From Schauerella fraxinea (GTDB taxonomy: Bacteria > Pseudomonadota > Gammaproteobacteria > Burkholderiales > Burkholderiaceae_B), in the NCBI GenBank assembly GCA_030849965.1, contig JAVDKL010000002.1, forward strand, positions 620,001 through 684,000: a stretch of 64,000 nt of DNA, given 5' to 3'. Both the position numbers and the translations under genes were made by a program. The notes beneath the pieces are model-generated. The model saw only the letters and a program-made list of their open reading frames with translations, searched no databases and was not told the DNA's origin. Shown here piece by piece: positions 9,218 through 18,650 of this stretch; position 1 is the first letter of the stretch; each line of letters begins with the position of its first letter.

Positions 9218-10300
9218 ATGACGGCATTTCATTCCTTGAAAGTTCTGGACGTCGCGCGCAATACGCGCGACGCGGTGGTGGTGACGTTTGCGCTGCCTGA
9301 CGACTTGCGCGACGAGTTCGCGTTTCGTCCGGGCCAATATCTCACGCTGCAAAAAGAGGTCGAGGGCGAATCGTTGCGCCGGTCGTATTCGATCTGTTCG
9401 GCCCCCAACGATGGCGTCTTGCGCGTGGCGATCAAGCGCGTGGACGACGGCGCGTTTTCAAGCTGGGCCAACCGTGCGCTTGCCGCCGGCGAGCAGATCG
9501 ATGTGATGGCGCCTGCCGGCAACTTCACAGCCGAGTTTGCGCCGGGCCGCAAGCGCCACTATGTGGCGTTCGCCGTGGGCAGCGGCATCACGCCGATCTT
9601 CTCACTCGTCAAAACCGCGCTCACCATCGAGCCCGATAGCCGGTTCACGTTGTTCTTCGGTAATCGGGCGTCGTCGTCGGTGTTGTTTCGCGAAGAGATC
9701 GAAGATCTGAAGAACCGCTACATGCAGCGCTTGTCGCTCGTGTACATCATGAGCCGCGAAACACAGGATATCGAACTCTTCAACGGGCGGCTCGATGGTG
9801 CCAAGGTGAATGAGCTGTTGACGACCTGGTTGCGTGACGACCCTATCGACGATGTGTTCGTCTGTGGTCCGCAGACCATGACCGAAGACGTGGTGGCCGC
9901 GTTGCAAGCGCGCGGCATTCCCAAGGCGCAGATTCGCTTTGAATTGTTTGGCGCGCCGAAAGGCCCGCGCGCGATGCGCACCGGTCACGACATGGCCGAT
10001 GCGCCCGGCCGCGGCGATTGCGATGTGACCGTGATTCAGGATGGCCGCAGCCGCCAGTTTTTCATCAAGAAAAATAAGGATAGCGTGCTCGACTCTGCCT
10101 TGGCGCAGGGGATCGAGTTGCCGTATTCGTGCAAGGGCGGGGTGTGTTCGACCTGCCGTTGCAAAGTAATTGAAGGTGAAGTGGATATGGACGCCAACTT
10201 CGCGCTCGAAGACTACGAAGTCGCCCGTGGGTTTGTGCTCAGTTGCCAGAGTTATCCGGTCAGCGACAAGCTTGTGATCGACTTCGATCAAGAAACATAA
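9218..10300 (+). CDS. paaE: phenylacetyl-CoA epoxidase reductase subunit E
   Basis: NADPH-dependent flavin/iron-sulfur reductase that feeds electrons to PaaA. The 360-residue protein has an FAD-binding domain (RRSYSICSAP, about residues 55-65), an NAD(P) domain (AVGSGITPIFSLVKTAL, then VFVCGPQTMTEDV) and a C-terminal plant-type 2Fe-2S ferredoxin domain with SCKGGVCSTCRCKV plus a late CQS cysteine. The ATG at 9218 gives the standard MTAFHSLKV start; the frame is open upstream across paaD, but that part is a shadow. Confidence 0.96.
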   Translation: MTAFHSLKVLDVARNTRDAVVVTFALPDDLRDEFAFRPGQYLTLQKEVEGESLRRSYSICSAPNDGVLRVAIKRVDDGAFSSWANRALAAGEQIDVMAPAGNFTAEFAPGRKRHYVAFAVGSGITPIFSLVKTALTIEPDSRFTLFFGNRASSSVLFREEIEDLKNRYMQRLSLVYIMSRETQDIELFNGRLDGAKVNELLTTWLRDDPIDDVFVCGPQTMTEDVVAALQARGIPKAQIRFELFGAPKGPRAMRTGHDMADAPGRGDCDVTVIQDGRSRQFFIKKNKDSVLDSALAQGIELPYSCKGGVCSTCRCKVIEGEVDMDANFALEDYEVARGFVLSCQSYPVSDKLVIDFDQET

Positions 10301-10314
10301 ATAAGGAGAGATGC

Positions 10315-11979
10315 GTGTCCCAAGATTTGTTTGCTCGTCATCAGGCCGTTCTGGAAAAAGCCGTCGAAGCGGCTGCCGCGCGCGGTTACTGGAGTCCGTT
10401 TTCCGAATCGCCCAGCCCGCGCAACTATGGTGAGGGGGCTGCAGAAGCCGGTCAGAAAGCATTTGAAGATGCGCGTGGCAAGCCGTTTCCGCTGGAACTC
10501 GCCGATGCTTTCGACACGGTCGGGGGCGAAGTGTCGCCTTTCGGCGGTGCCTTGGGCATTACCTATCCGCGTCTGTCGGCCGATGCATTGGTGGCCGCGT
10601 CCACGCGCGCGCTGGCCGGATGGCGTCGCGCCGGTCCCAATGTGTGGGTGGGCGTGTGCGTGGAAATCCTGCATCGATTGAATCGTGAGAGCTTCCAGAT
10701 CGCGCATGCCGTGCAGCACACCACCGGTCAAGGTTTCATGATGGCGTTTCAGGCCGGCGGCCCGCATGCGCAGGATCGTGGCCTTGAAGCGGTCACGTAT
10801 GCCTGGCAGGAAATGGCGCGTATTCCCGGCGTGGTCACATGGGAAAAGCCGCAGGGCAAGAACGATCCGATTCGCATGGAAAAACGGTTTACGGTGGTAC
10901 CGCGCGGCATCGCGCTGGTGATCGGTTGCTCCACGTTCCCCACCTGGAACAGCTACCCCGGATTGTTTGCGAGTCTGGCCACCGGCAATACGGTGATCGT
11001 CAAGCCGCACCCTGGTGCCATCCTCCCGCTTGCGATGACCGTCAAGATTGCCCGTGAGGTATTGACCGAAGCCGGCTTCGACCCCGACACCGTGTTGCTG
11101 GCGGCGCATGAGGCGGGCGATGCCCTGGCCGGCGAACTGGCCACGCGCGCCGAGGTGAAGATCATCGATTTCACCGGCAGCACCGCTAATGGCAACTGGC
11201 TCGAACAGCATGCCACGCAGGCCCAGGTATATACCGAGAAAGCCGGCGTGAATCAGGTCATCATCGATTCGACCGACGACATCAAGGGCGTGGCGCGCAA
11301 CCTGGGTTTTTCGCTGGCCTTGTACTCAGGCCAGATGTGCACCGCGCCGCAAAACATCTACGTGCCGCGCGACGGCATCGATACGGCCGACGGCAAAATG
11401 AGCTTCGATGACGTGGTGGCCGCAATCGGCAGTGCAGTTGAAAAACTGAGCGGCGATGCCGCGCGCGCGGTCGAACTCACCGGTGCGATTCAAAACGAGC
11501 AGACGGCGGCGCGCATCGACGAAGCCCGTGCGCTGGGCTTGCCCATCGTGGCCGACAGCAAAACGCTCGCGCATCCTCAGTTTCCGGATGCCCGCGTGCG
11601 CACGCCACTTGTGCTGCGTGCCGAGGCCGACAATCCCGCGATCGCGCACGAATGGTTTGGCCCCATCAGCTTCGTGGTCGCGACCGATTCCACCACCCAC
11701 AGCGTGGCCCTGGCGCAGCGCCTGATCAATGAGGCCGGCGCGTTGTCGTTCTCGGCCTACACCACCAGCGATGCGGTGGCGGCGCAGGTGCAGGATGCGG
11801 CTGAAGAAGCGGGTGTGTCGTGGTCGCTGAATCTGACCGGCCCGGTGTTCGTCAATCAAACGGCGGCGTTCAGCGATTTCCATGGCACCGGCGCCAATCC
11901 GGCCGCCAACGCAGCGCTCTCCGACAGTGCTTACGTGGCCAACCGCTTCCGTGTGGTGCAGGCCCGCCGCCACGTGTAA
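10315..11979 (+). CDS. paaN: PaaN/PaaZ-type aldehyde dehydrogenase without hydratase domain
   Basis: Predicted to oxidise the semialdehyde made after oxepin-CoA ring opening. The 554-residue product is an aldehyde dehydrogenase of the PaaN branch with catalytic Cys342 in SGQMCTAPQNIY and a likely general base at Glu308 in YTEKAGVNQ. Unlike E. coli PaaZ (about 680 residues) it has no C-terminal MaoC-like enoyl-CoA hydratase, so ring hydrolysis needs another protein. The start is a GTG at 10315, five bases after AAGGAGAG (10303-10310); an ATG at 10311 is out of frame. Confidence 0.9.
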   Translation: MSQDLFARHQAVLEKAVEAAAARGYWSPFSESPSPRNYGEGAAEAGQKAFEDARGKPFPLELADAFDTVGGEVSPFGGALGITYPRLSADALVAASTRALAGWRRAGPNVWVGVCVEILHRLNRESFQIAHAVQHTTGQGFMMAFQAGGPHAQDRGLEAVTYAWQEMARIPGVVTWEKPQGKNDPIRMEKRFTVVPRGIALVIGCSTFPTWNSYPGLFASLATGNTVIVKPHPGAILPLAMTVKIAREVLTEAGFDPDTVLLAAHEAGDALAGELATRAEVKIIDFTGSTANGNWLEQHATQAQVYTEKAGVNQVIIDSTDDIKGVARNLGFSLALYSGQMCTAPQNIYVPRDGIDTADGKMSFDDVVAAIGSAVEKLSGDAARAVELTGAIQNEQTAARIDEARALGLPIVADSKTLAHPQFPDARVRTPLVLRAEADNPAIAHEWFGPISFVVATDSTTHSVALAQRLINEAGALSFSAYTTSDAVAAQVQDAAEEAGVSWSLNLTGPVFVNQTAAFSDFHGTGANPAANAALSDSAYVANRFRVVQARRHV

Positions 11980-12012
11980 AGCGCAATCAAACAACAAAAA
12001 CAGGAGACAGCG

Positions 12013-12801
12013 ATGACGTACCAGGATATCCAGTTCGACCTCACCGATGGCATTGCCCGGCTGACCTTAAACCGCCCGGACAAGCTCAACAGCTTCACCG
12101 CACGGATGCACGGTGAAGTGGCTGACGCGCTCACGCGAGTTGAAACCGAAGGCGCGCGCGTGCTTGTGATCACCGGCGCGGGCCGCGGCTTTTGCGCCGG
12201 GCAGGATTTGAGCGAGCGCCAGATGGCGCCGGGTGGCGAGCCGCCCGATCTGGGCGCCACGGTCGACAAGTACTACGCACCGCTCGTGCGGCGCTTGAAT
12301 GCGTTGCCGTTGCCGGTGGTGGTGGGCGTCAATGGCGTGGCTGCCGGGGCGGGTGCCAATCTGGCCCTAGCCGGCGACATCGTCATCGCCAAGGCGTCGG
12401 CCAACTTCATTCAATCGTTCTGCAAGCTCGGACTGATTCCCGACACGGCCGGCACGTATTCGTTGCCGCGCCTGGTGGGCCGTGCCCGCGCATTGGGATT
12501 GGCGATGCTGGGCGACAAGCTCTCGGCACAGCAGGCACAGGATTGGGGCTTGATCTGGCAATGCGTGCCTGACGACGCTTTCGAAGCACGCTTGAAGGAG
12601 CTCGCCGCGCACTTCGCACGCGCACCCACCCGTGGGTTGGCCGAAACCAAGCGCCTCATGCTGGCGAGTTTGGGCAACGATCTGGATACCCAGCTCGATC
12701 TTGAGCGCGACACCATGCGCGGACTGGGCCGTAGCGCCGACTATGCCGAGGGTGTGAACGCCTTCCTGGGTAAGCGCGACGCCGTGTTCAAGGGAGTCTG
12801 A
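12013..12801 (+). CDS. paaG: 2-(1,2-epoxy-1,2-dihydrophenyl)acetyl-CoA isomerase
   Basis: Crotonase-fold enzyme that isomerises ring 1,2-epoxyphenylacetyl-CoA to oxepin-CoA and may also shift double bonds later. The product is 262 residues, the same length as E. coli PaaG. Oxyanion-hole segments are visible in GRGFCAGQDLSER and GVAAGAGANLALAGD, and the C-terminal helix ADYAEGVNAFLGKRDAVFKG is typical. CAGGAGACAGCG precedes the ATG. It ends two bases before paaI. Confidence 0.93.
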   Translation: MTYQDIQFDLTDGIARLTLNRPDKLNSFTARMHGEVADALTRVETEGARVLVITGAGRGFCAGQDLSERQMAPGGEPPDLGATVDKYYAPLVRRLNALPLPVVVGVNGVAAGAGANLALAGDIVIAKASANFIQSFCKLGLIPDTAGTYSLPRLVGRARALGLAMLGDKLSAQQAQDWGLIWQCVPDDAFEARLKELAAHFARAPTRGLAETKRLMLASLGNDLDTQLDLERDTMRGLGRSADYAEGVNAFLGKRDAVFKGV

Positions 12802-12803
12802 TC

Positions 12804-13274
12804 ATGGCGCTCGACTCAAATCGCGCTAGCGCGCCGACCGATCCGCAGGCCCTGGCCGAGGCTGTGGGCAAAGCGATGTTTGCCGCGGACACCGCCTCGC
12901 AAGGGCTGGGCTTGTCGCTGGACGAGATCGGTCCGGGCCGTGCCGTCATGACCATGACGGTGCGTGACGACATGCTCAATGGCCACCTCACGTGTCATGG
13001 CGGCTATCTCTTCGCCTTGGCCGACAGCGCATTTGCCTTTGCCTGCAATGCGCGCAATGTGAGCACGGTGGCGTCCGGCGGCAGTATCGATTTCGTGGCA
13101 CCCGCTTTTGCCGGCGATCGCCTGACGGCCAGCGCGCAGGAACAATCGTTGGCCGGGCGCACCGGCCTGTACGACACCACCGTGACGGATCAGAACGGCA
13201 AGACCATCGCTTTTTTCCGCGGCCGGTCTTATCGCATCAAAGGACAAATCGTCGGCGAGCCGCCGGCGCAGTGA
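12804..13274 (+). CDS. paaI: hydroxyphenylacetyl-CoA thioesterase PaaI
   Basis: Hotdog-fold thioesterase that rescues CoA from dead-end hydroxylated phenylacetyl-CoA products. The 156-residue protein carries the family core LNGHLTCHGGYLFALADSAF, in which the Asp of LADSAF is the expected catalytic residue, and ASGGSIDFVAPAFAGDRL. It starts two bases after the paaG stop, so the two are probably co-translated. Confidence 0.92.
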   Translation: MALDSNRASAPTDPQALAEAVGKAMFAADTASQGLGLSLDEIGPGRAVMTMTVRDDMLNGHLTCHGGYLFALADSAFAFACNARNVSTVASGGSIDFVAPAFAGDRLTASAQEQSLAGRTGLYDTTVTDQNGKTIAFFRGRSYRIKGQIVGEPPAQ

Positions 13275-13325
13275 TATCGCGGCGTTCGGCGCACAGACGC
13301 CGCGCGGCGCAGACGGAGACAAGAC

Positions 13326-14645
13326 ATGTTGGACACCACAATAAGCAAGCCCGGCCTGGATGCGATCGAGCATGCGAGCCGCGACGAAATCGAAGCGTTG
13401 CAACTCAAGCGTCTGAAATGGACGCTGGCGCATGCCTACGACAACGTGCCGCATTACAAAGCGGCGTTCGATGCGGCAGGCGTGCACCCCGGCGATCTGA
13501 AGCAACTGTCGGACATCAGCAAGTTTCCGTTCACGACCAAGGCGGATCTGCGCAACAACTATCCCTACGGCATGTTTGCCGTGCCGCGCGAGCAGATCTC
13601 CCGCATCCACGCCTCCAGCGGCACCACCGGCAAGCCGACGGTGGTGGGCTACACGAAGAGCGATCTGGACAACTGGGCCAACCTGGTGGCACGCTCGATT
13701 CGTGCCGGGGGCGGCCGCGCGGGCGACATCGTGCACATCGCATACGGCTACGGACTCTTTACCGGTGGGCTGGGCGCGCATTACGGCGCTGAACGGCTGG
13801 GGTGCACGGTGATCCCCATGTCTGGCGGTCAGACCGAGAAGCAGGTGCAACTGATCGCGGATTTCAAGCCTGACATCATCATGGTCACGCCATCCTACTT
13901 CTGCAACATTCTCGAAGAGATGAAACGCCAGGGGCATGAGCCGCGCGACAGTTCGCTGCGTCTGGGCATCTTCGGCGCCGAGCCGTGGACGGGGCAGATG
14001 CGCGCCGATATCGAGTCGCATGCGGGCATCGACGCGGTCGATATTTACGGCTTGTCCGAGGTGATGGGCCCGGGTGTGGCAAGCGAGTGTGTGGAAACTA
14101 AAGACGGCCCCGTCATTTGGGAAGATCACTTCTATGCCGAAATCGTCGATCCCATCACGGGGCAACCGGTGCCTGACGGCGAAAAAGGCGAACTGGTATT
14201 TACCTCGCTCACCAAGGAAGCGCTGCCGATCATTCGCTATCGCACCCGCGATCTCACCGAGCTGCTCGCACCCACATCGCGCAGCATGCGCCGCATGGGT
14301 AAGATCACCGGGCGCAGCGATGACATGCTGATCGTGCGTGGCGTGAACCTGTTTCCCACGCAAGTGGAAGAGCTGGTGCTGAAGATCGAATCGTTGGCGC
14401 CGCACTATCAACTGGTTCTGGACCGCCAGGGCAACCTGGACGAGCTGGACATCCTGACCGAGATTCGGCCCGAGTTCACGCACCTGTCGGAGGCCGAGCG
14501 CCGTGCGGTCGGCACAGAACTCCAATTGGCCATCAAAGCCTATATCGGCGTGACGGCGCGCGTGCACGTGTCGGAAAGCGGGCAAATCGAACGCACGCTC
14601 ACGGGCAAGGCGCGGCGTGTGATCGACAAGCGTCCGCGGGCGTGA
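13326..14645 (+). CDS. paaK: phenylacetate-CoA ligase
   Basis: ATP-dependent ligase that activates phenylacetate, the first step of the pathway. The 439-residue protein shows the adenylation loop SSGTTGKPTVVGYT near residue 97, YGYGLFTGGLGAHYGAER, the YGLSEVMGPGV motif near 240 and the C-terminal GRSDDMLIVRGVNLFPTQVEE hinge region. It is the last gene of the paa operon. Its stop codon lies inside the first unit of a degenerate tandem repeat. Confidence 0.96.
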   Translation: MLDTTISKPGLDAIEHASRDEIEALQLKRLKWTLAHAYDNVPHYKAAFDAAGVHPGDLKQLSDISKFPFTTKADLRNNYPYGMFAVPREQISRIHASSGTTGKPTVVGYTKSDLDNWANLVARSIRAGGGRAGDIVHIAYGYGLFTGGLGAHYGAERLGCTVIPMSGGQTEKQVQLIADFKPDIIMVTPSYFCNILEEMKRQGHEPRDSSLRLGIFGAEPWTGQMRADIESHAGIDAVDIYGLSEVMGPGVASECVETKDGPVIWEDHFYAEIVDPITGQPVPDGEKGELVFTSLTKEALPIIRYRTRDLTELLAPTSRSMRRMGKITGRSDDMLIVRGVNLFPTQVEELVLKIESLAPHYQLVLDRQGNLDELDILTEIRPEFTHLSEAERRAVGTELQLAIKAYIGVTARVHVSESGQIERTLTGKARRVIDKRPRA

Positions 14646-14729
14646 TGGTCGAGCGTCTGGGGCGTGATGGACAGGGTCTGAAGCGTGATGGACTAGCGTC
14701 CGATGCGTGATGGACAAGCATCAGAAGGC
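14641..14729 (+). repeat. degenerate 22-bp tandem repeat overlapping the paaK stop
   Basis: CGTGATGG recurs at 14641, 14663, 14684 and 14706 (steps 22, 21, 22), in three of the four followed by AC. The first copy contains the paaK TGA (14643-14645). No protein is encoded. Similar gene-end arrays with different units occur elsewhere in this window. Confidence 0.8.
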
Positions 14730-14788
14730 GTAGGGTACGCCCGCCGCCAATGACGTAACGGCGATCGCCAGTCAGTTGCCGCGAGAAA

Positions 14789-14822
14789 AAAACGGACCGC
14801 ATCCCACGATGGGGTCCGTTTT
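14789..14822. terminator. bidirectional terminator between paaK and the MATE gene
   Basis: AAAACGGACC (14789-14798) pairs with GGTCCGTTTT (14813-14822). A-tracts and T-tracts on both sides make it usable from either direction between these convergent genes. Confidence 0.9.
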
Positions 14823-14854
14823 CATTGCGGCCGTCCTGCATGCCGCGAGCGTGT

Positions 14855-16285
14855 TCACGCCAGCGCTGTGGCCGCGGCGGCTGCCCGCAGCCGGTCGCCG
14901 CGGATCTTCCAGTACCAAAGATGCAGCAGCACGGCCGAGAGGCCCAAGCCCAACATGGCCATCAGCCACATCGTGCCTGCGCCTTCCGGCGCATTGGGCA
15001 CCAGCACATCGCGGATGCCATCGATCGATCCGCGGCCGGCGCCGAAGCCCAGCCACCAGCCGCCCGCCAATCCCACGACCGACAACGCTACCACCTGCAA
15101 GATCAACGGGATGAAGGCCACCTTGTACGCGCGCAGCAGGTAGGAGTTGATGCACTGCATGGCGTCGAACAAATGGAACAGCGGGATGACTTGCATCAGC
15201 GTGGCCGCCACGGCGGCTACCTGGAGATCGTTGGTGTAGAGCGCCAGAATCCACGGCCGACCGGCGAGCAGTACACAGGATGTCAGCACCGCCCCGATCA
15301 GCCCTACGGTCAGCCCCGCCATCCCCATCCGGTGCGCCATCGCCAGATCGCGTGCGCCGAGTGCCTGGGCGGCCGCCGCCGAGGTGGCCACGCCGAGCGC
15401 CATCGGCATCATGTAGCAGAGCGCTGCAAGATTGGACATGATCTGGTGGCCACCCGTGACCAGGGTGCCCTCGCGTGCCACCAGCAGCGCCATGAAGGTA
15501 AACGCGCACACTTCGACCAAATACGAGGCGCCCATCGGCACGCCGAGCTTGAGCAGCTCTTTCTGTGCCGTCCAGCTCGGTCGTCCGATGCGCAGGTCGA
15601 AGCGTTTGAAGTGCGGATCGTGCCGCAAGATGAGAAGCCCGGCGCCCAACGACAGCCACGACACGATGGCGGTCGCCAAGCCGGCACCGCTCGCGCCCAT
15701 GGCCGGCAAACCGAATTGGCCATAGATCAACAACCAGTTAAAAAACAACTTGAGCGCCACGCCGCCCAAGCTGATGATCATCACGGGCTTGGGGCGAGAG
15801 ATGGCATTACCCAGCGAATAGATCGTGCGAAATATCAATGCAGCAGGAATGGCGAGCGTGAGTGCGCGCAGGTAGCCGGCAATCTGATCGCGGACGGCGG
15901 GGTCGACGTTGCCCGAAAACGAAAGCCAGAAATCCGGGAACATCATGAACGCCGCGCCGATCACGGCCAGCCCCAGTGCCAGCCACACGCCTTGGCCCCA
16001 CATCCGGCCTACGGCGCGGTCGTCGCCGGCACCATAAAGCTGCGCCAGGATCGGGATCAGTGCGTGCACGACGCCCATCAGGCCCACGAAAATCGTGATG
16101 TAGATCGAGGCCGACAGCGCCATCGCCGCCAGATCGACGGCGCTCGAATGGCCCGTCATGGCGGTATCCATCACGCCGAACGCGATGCCGGCCCACTGGC
16201 TGATGAGCACGGGCCACGCTTGCCGCACGATGCGCGCGAGGGCCTGCGCAAAGGTATCGGCGCCGACGCGCACGGGGGTGATCAT
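14855..16285 (-). CDS. MATE-family multidrug efflux protein
   Basis: Inner-membrane Na+- or H+-driven exporter of the MATE family (NorM-like). The 476-residue protein has about 12 hydrophobic segments. Its conserved early block is QAWPVLISQWAGIAFGVMDT, with GHSSAVDLAAMALSASIY following. The ATG at 16285 was chosen because it overlaps the stop of the glycosyltransferase gene as ATGA, a classical coupled start; a further 21 codons upstream are open but lie inside that gene. Substrate unknown. Confidence 0.9.
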   Translation of the reverse strand: MITPVRVGADTFAQALARIVRQAWPVLISQWAGIAFGVMDTAMTGHSSAVDLAAMALSASIYITIFVGLMGVVHALIPILAQLYGAGDDRAVGRMWGQGVWLALGLAVIGAAFMMFPDFWLSFSGNVDPAVRDQIAGYLRALTLAIPAALIFRTIYSLGNAISRPKPVMIISLGGVALKLFFNWLLIYGQFGLPAMGASGAGLATAIVSWLSLGAGLLILRHDPHFKRFDLRIGRPSWTAQKELLKLGVPMGASYLVEVCAFTFMALLVAREGTLVTGGHQIMSNLAALCYMMPMALGVATSAAAAQALGARDLAMAHRMGMAGLTVGLIGAVLTSCVLLAGRPWILALYTNDLQVAAVAATLMQVIPLFHLFDAMQCINSYLLRAYKVAFIPLILQVVALSVVGLAGGWWLGFGAGRGSIDGIRDVLVPNAPEGAGTMWLMAMLGLGLSAVLLHLWYWKIRGDRLRAAAAATALA

Positions 16286-18009
16286 GGGTTGCGAACGCGC
16301 AGCAGCCTGTACCATTCGTGCCGATCGGCGCGCCGGCCGCCTTCCCACAGCACATCCGCACCGTCGCGATAGGCATTGGTGCCGTCGCGCAGATTATTGC
16401 GGGTGGTCTGCTGGAGGACGATGGTGCAGCGCGTGTCGTACGAGAAATTGAGGTTGTTGAACACCAGGAACGACGCGCGTTGCCCGCTACCCAACCCCAA
16501 GCCGCGCATGCATTCGTTGGGACGGACGTTGGCCGCGATGGCGGCGGCGAGCTCGCCCGACACCGTGCGGTAACTGCGGGCGTAGTCCACGGCGGGTTGC
16601 CACAACAGCACCAGCAAAATCCAGGTTGCCGCCAGACCGCCCGCCGACAGCACCGTGCCACGCCACAGCGCGAGCGGTTTGGTGCGCAAACGCCAGGTTA
16701 CCAACGCGACCCAGAAGGCCGAAACGATCAGGCCGAGAATCACTGCAATCCATGAAATCTCGGGCACATAACCCGTGGTCTGGCGCGCGATATTGGCGGC
16801 GATCCGGGGCGGCACGCCGAAGTGCAGGGCGACCCAGCCCAGCCATGCCGTCACCACCGTCAACGAGAACACCATTACGGCAAACCAGTCCAGCGTATTG
16901 ACGGCCGCGCGGCGCAACGTGGGCAATGCAAAGGCGGCCAACACGGCGCAGGGCACGACCAGGCCCATGTAATCGTCTTCGCCCGGTTCGTCGATCACGA
17001 AGAGCACGATCAGTACGGAAAACAGCATCGCGGCCGGCAACGACACGTGCGGCGAGCGCCACCAGGCGCGCCAGCGCCAGATCGCCACGAGCGCCAACGG
17101 CCAGGTGGGCCAGAGAAACCAGGATAGATCGCGCAGCGAACGGAACCAGCCCGTCACGTCGGGCCAACTGAATACCGACGCCGACCATAGCTTCCAGTTG
17201 CGCACCCAGTACTCGCTGGCGTTACCGGCAGGTATCCACCACGCCAGGATCAATCCAACCGTAAGCAAGGCGGCGAGCGGCAACCAGCGGCGCTGCGGCC
17301 AGAGACCGCCTTGCGGATGAAACGCGATGAGGGTGGCGATCATCACGGGCAGCAGGCCGGGCCAGCCGCGCGCGAAAAAACTGGCGGCCAAGGCGACGCC
17401 CAAGGTAACGGCGCCAGAAATGGGGCGGTCGAGCATGCGGGCGCAACCGTAGAACACGAGCGCATGGCAGGCCATGATGGCCGGCACGTCCGACGATTCG
17501 TGCATCCGCTGCAGGATGCCCACCGTGGCGATCAGCAGCAGCAGGGCGCCGTCGGCCAGCATGCGGCCATAGTCGCGCACCGAGGGCTCGCCGCCGAAGG
17601 GCAGGGCCAGGGGTTGCGCTTCAGCGCGTCGTCCCAGAAGGTAGGTGCCGTACCAGATCGCCGCGGCGGCCAACCCGAACCAGAGCAGATTGGGCAGACG
17701 GCCGGCCGTGATGTCGCCCAACAGTGGTCCGAACAGCCACATCGATGCGCCGCCGATCCACGTGATCAGCGGGCCGTCTTGCGCGTAGGCCAGGTGCCCG
17801 ACCTGCGGCAGCAACCATGTGGTGCCGCCTTCGCGAATGGCCGTCAGCATCGTGGCCAACCCCACCACGTCATCGGTCTTCCACGGATCGCGCATGAACA
17901 GTCCGGCGACGATATAAGCCAGACCGATGATCAACAGCGCCAGACGCGGCAACTTGGCGGTGGCGGGAGAAGTCAGGCGCGCGGGAGTGGTTTGCGTGAG
18001 CGTGGACAC
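16282..18009 (-). CDS. ArnT-like polyprenyl-phosphate glycosyltransferase
   Basis: Polytopic membrane protein of the PMT/ArnT glycosyltransferase superfamily, which moves a sugar from a lipid carrier to an extracytoplasmic target such as lipid A. The 575-residue product starts with a membrane helix (LALLIIGLAYIVAGLFM) followed directly by RDPWKTDDVVGLAT, where the acidic pair is the expected catalytic loop. About ten more helices follow, then a soluble C-terminal domain. It shares a four-base overlap with the downstream MATE gene. The actual sugar and acceptor are not predictable. Confidence 0.8.
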   Translation of the reverse strand: MSTLTQTTPARLTSPATAKLPRLALLIIGLAYIVAGLFMRDPWKTDDVVGLATMLTAIREGGTTWLLPQVGHLAYAQDGPLITWIGGASMWLFGPLLGDITAGRLPNLLWFGLAAAAIWYGTYLLGRRAEAQPLALPFGGEPSVRDYGRMLADGALLLLIATVGILQRMHESSDVPAIMACHALVFYGCARMLDRPISGAVTLGVALAASFFARGWPGLLPVMIATLIAFHPQGGLWPQRRWLPLAALLTVGLILAWWIPAGNASEYWVRNWKLWSASVFSWPDVTGWFRSLRDLSWFLWPTWPLALVAIWRWRAWWRSPHVSLPAAMLFSVLIVLFVIDEPGEDDYMGLVVPCAVLAAFALPTLRRAAVNTLDWFAVMVFSLTVVTAWLGWVALHFGVPPRIAANIARQTTGYVPEISWIAVILGLIVSAFWVALVTWRLRTKPLALWRGTVLSAGGLAATWILLVLLWQPAVDYARSYRTVSGELAAAIAANVRPNECMRGLGLGSGQRASFLVFNNLNFSYDTRCTIVLQQTTRNNLRDGTNAYRDGADVLWEGGRRADRHEWYRLLRVRNP

Positions 18010-18043
18010 GAAGCTACTTTAGCCGACGAGCGGCGGCGAGAGA

Positions 18044-18073
18044 GAAAAAAAAAGCAGCCTGAGTCAGGCTGCT
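18044..18073 (-). terminator. terminator after rpmE2
   Basis: AGCAGCCT (18053-18060) pairs with AGGCTGCT (18066-18073) around GAGTC. On the minus strand the hairpin is followed by about ten Ts, so it ends the rpmE2 transcript before the glycosyltransferase gene. Confidence 0.88.
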
Positions 18074-18161
18074 TCTGGAACGCTCGACGCGTTAGGTGCC
18101 GCTGTAAAGTGCAGAGCACTTTGGGCTGCGTCGGAACGCGCGAGCGTTTAGCCGGTTCGGA

Positions 18162-18428
18162 TTAGGAACCCGACTTGACCGTGCCTTGCGTACGGGCGAA
18201 ACGGGCGCGGAATTTCTCGACACGGCCGGTTTCGACGATACGGGTTTGCGCGCCGGTGTAAAACGGGTGCGATTCGGAGGTCACGTCGCACTTGAACAGC
18301 GGATACGACTTACCATCGATTTCGATGGATTCGCGGCTGTGCAGGGTCGAACGGCTGAGGAATTTGTTGCCGGTTTGCTGGTCCAGAAACACGACGTCGC
18401 GGTATTCGGGGTGAATGCCTGCTTTCAT
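18162..18428 (-). CDS. rpmE2: 50S ribosomal protein L31 type B
   Basis: L31 spans the subunit interface. The 88-residue product matches the type B form: MKAGIHPEYRDVVFLD, KSYPLFKCDVTSESHPFYTG, and the long tail. Only one cysteine is present, so this is the zinc-independent (C-minus) form. In many bacteria that form replaces a zinc-binding L31 under zinc limitation, but no Zur box is evident upstream. The leader contains a small hairpin (GTGTG/CACAC near 18478-18491). Confidence 0.94.
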   Translation of the reverse strand: MKAGIHPEYRDVVFLDQQTGNKFLSRSTLHSRESIEIDGKSYPLFKCDVTSESHPFYTGAQTRIVETGRVEKFRARFARTQGTVKSGS

Positions 18429-18650
18429 GGCTATAGAGTCCTAAGAGTAATAACGGGTCGCCAGCAGGTTCGATAAGTGTGGGTACACACCAGTTGGCCT
18501 GCAACGTATCCAGAAAGTAACCTCGCATTCTATCATGGGTAAGCCGGATGAGAAGGTTGAACGCCGGCGTTGTCGGGCAGGCGCAACGCGGGATGCCTTT
18601 CACTCCTGCCGCTTTTGCCGCTGCCGCTGCCGATCCGGTTGGGCAGGCCG

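Noticed and set aside
12816-14717. 633-codon open frame antisense to paaI and paaK
   Set aside because: Shadow ORF; its N-terminal His/Pro repeats are just the reverse reading of the 22-bp repeat.
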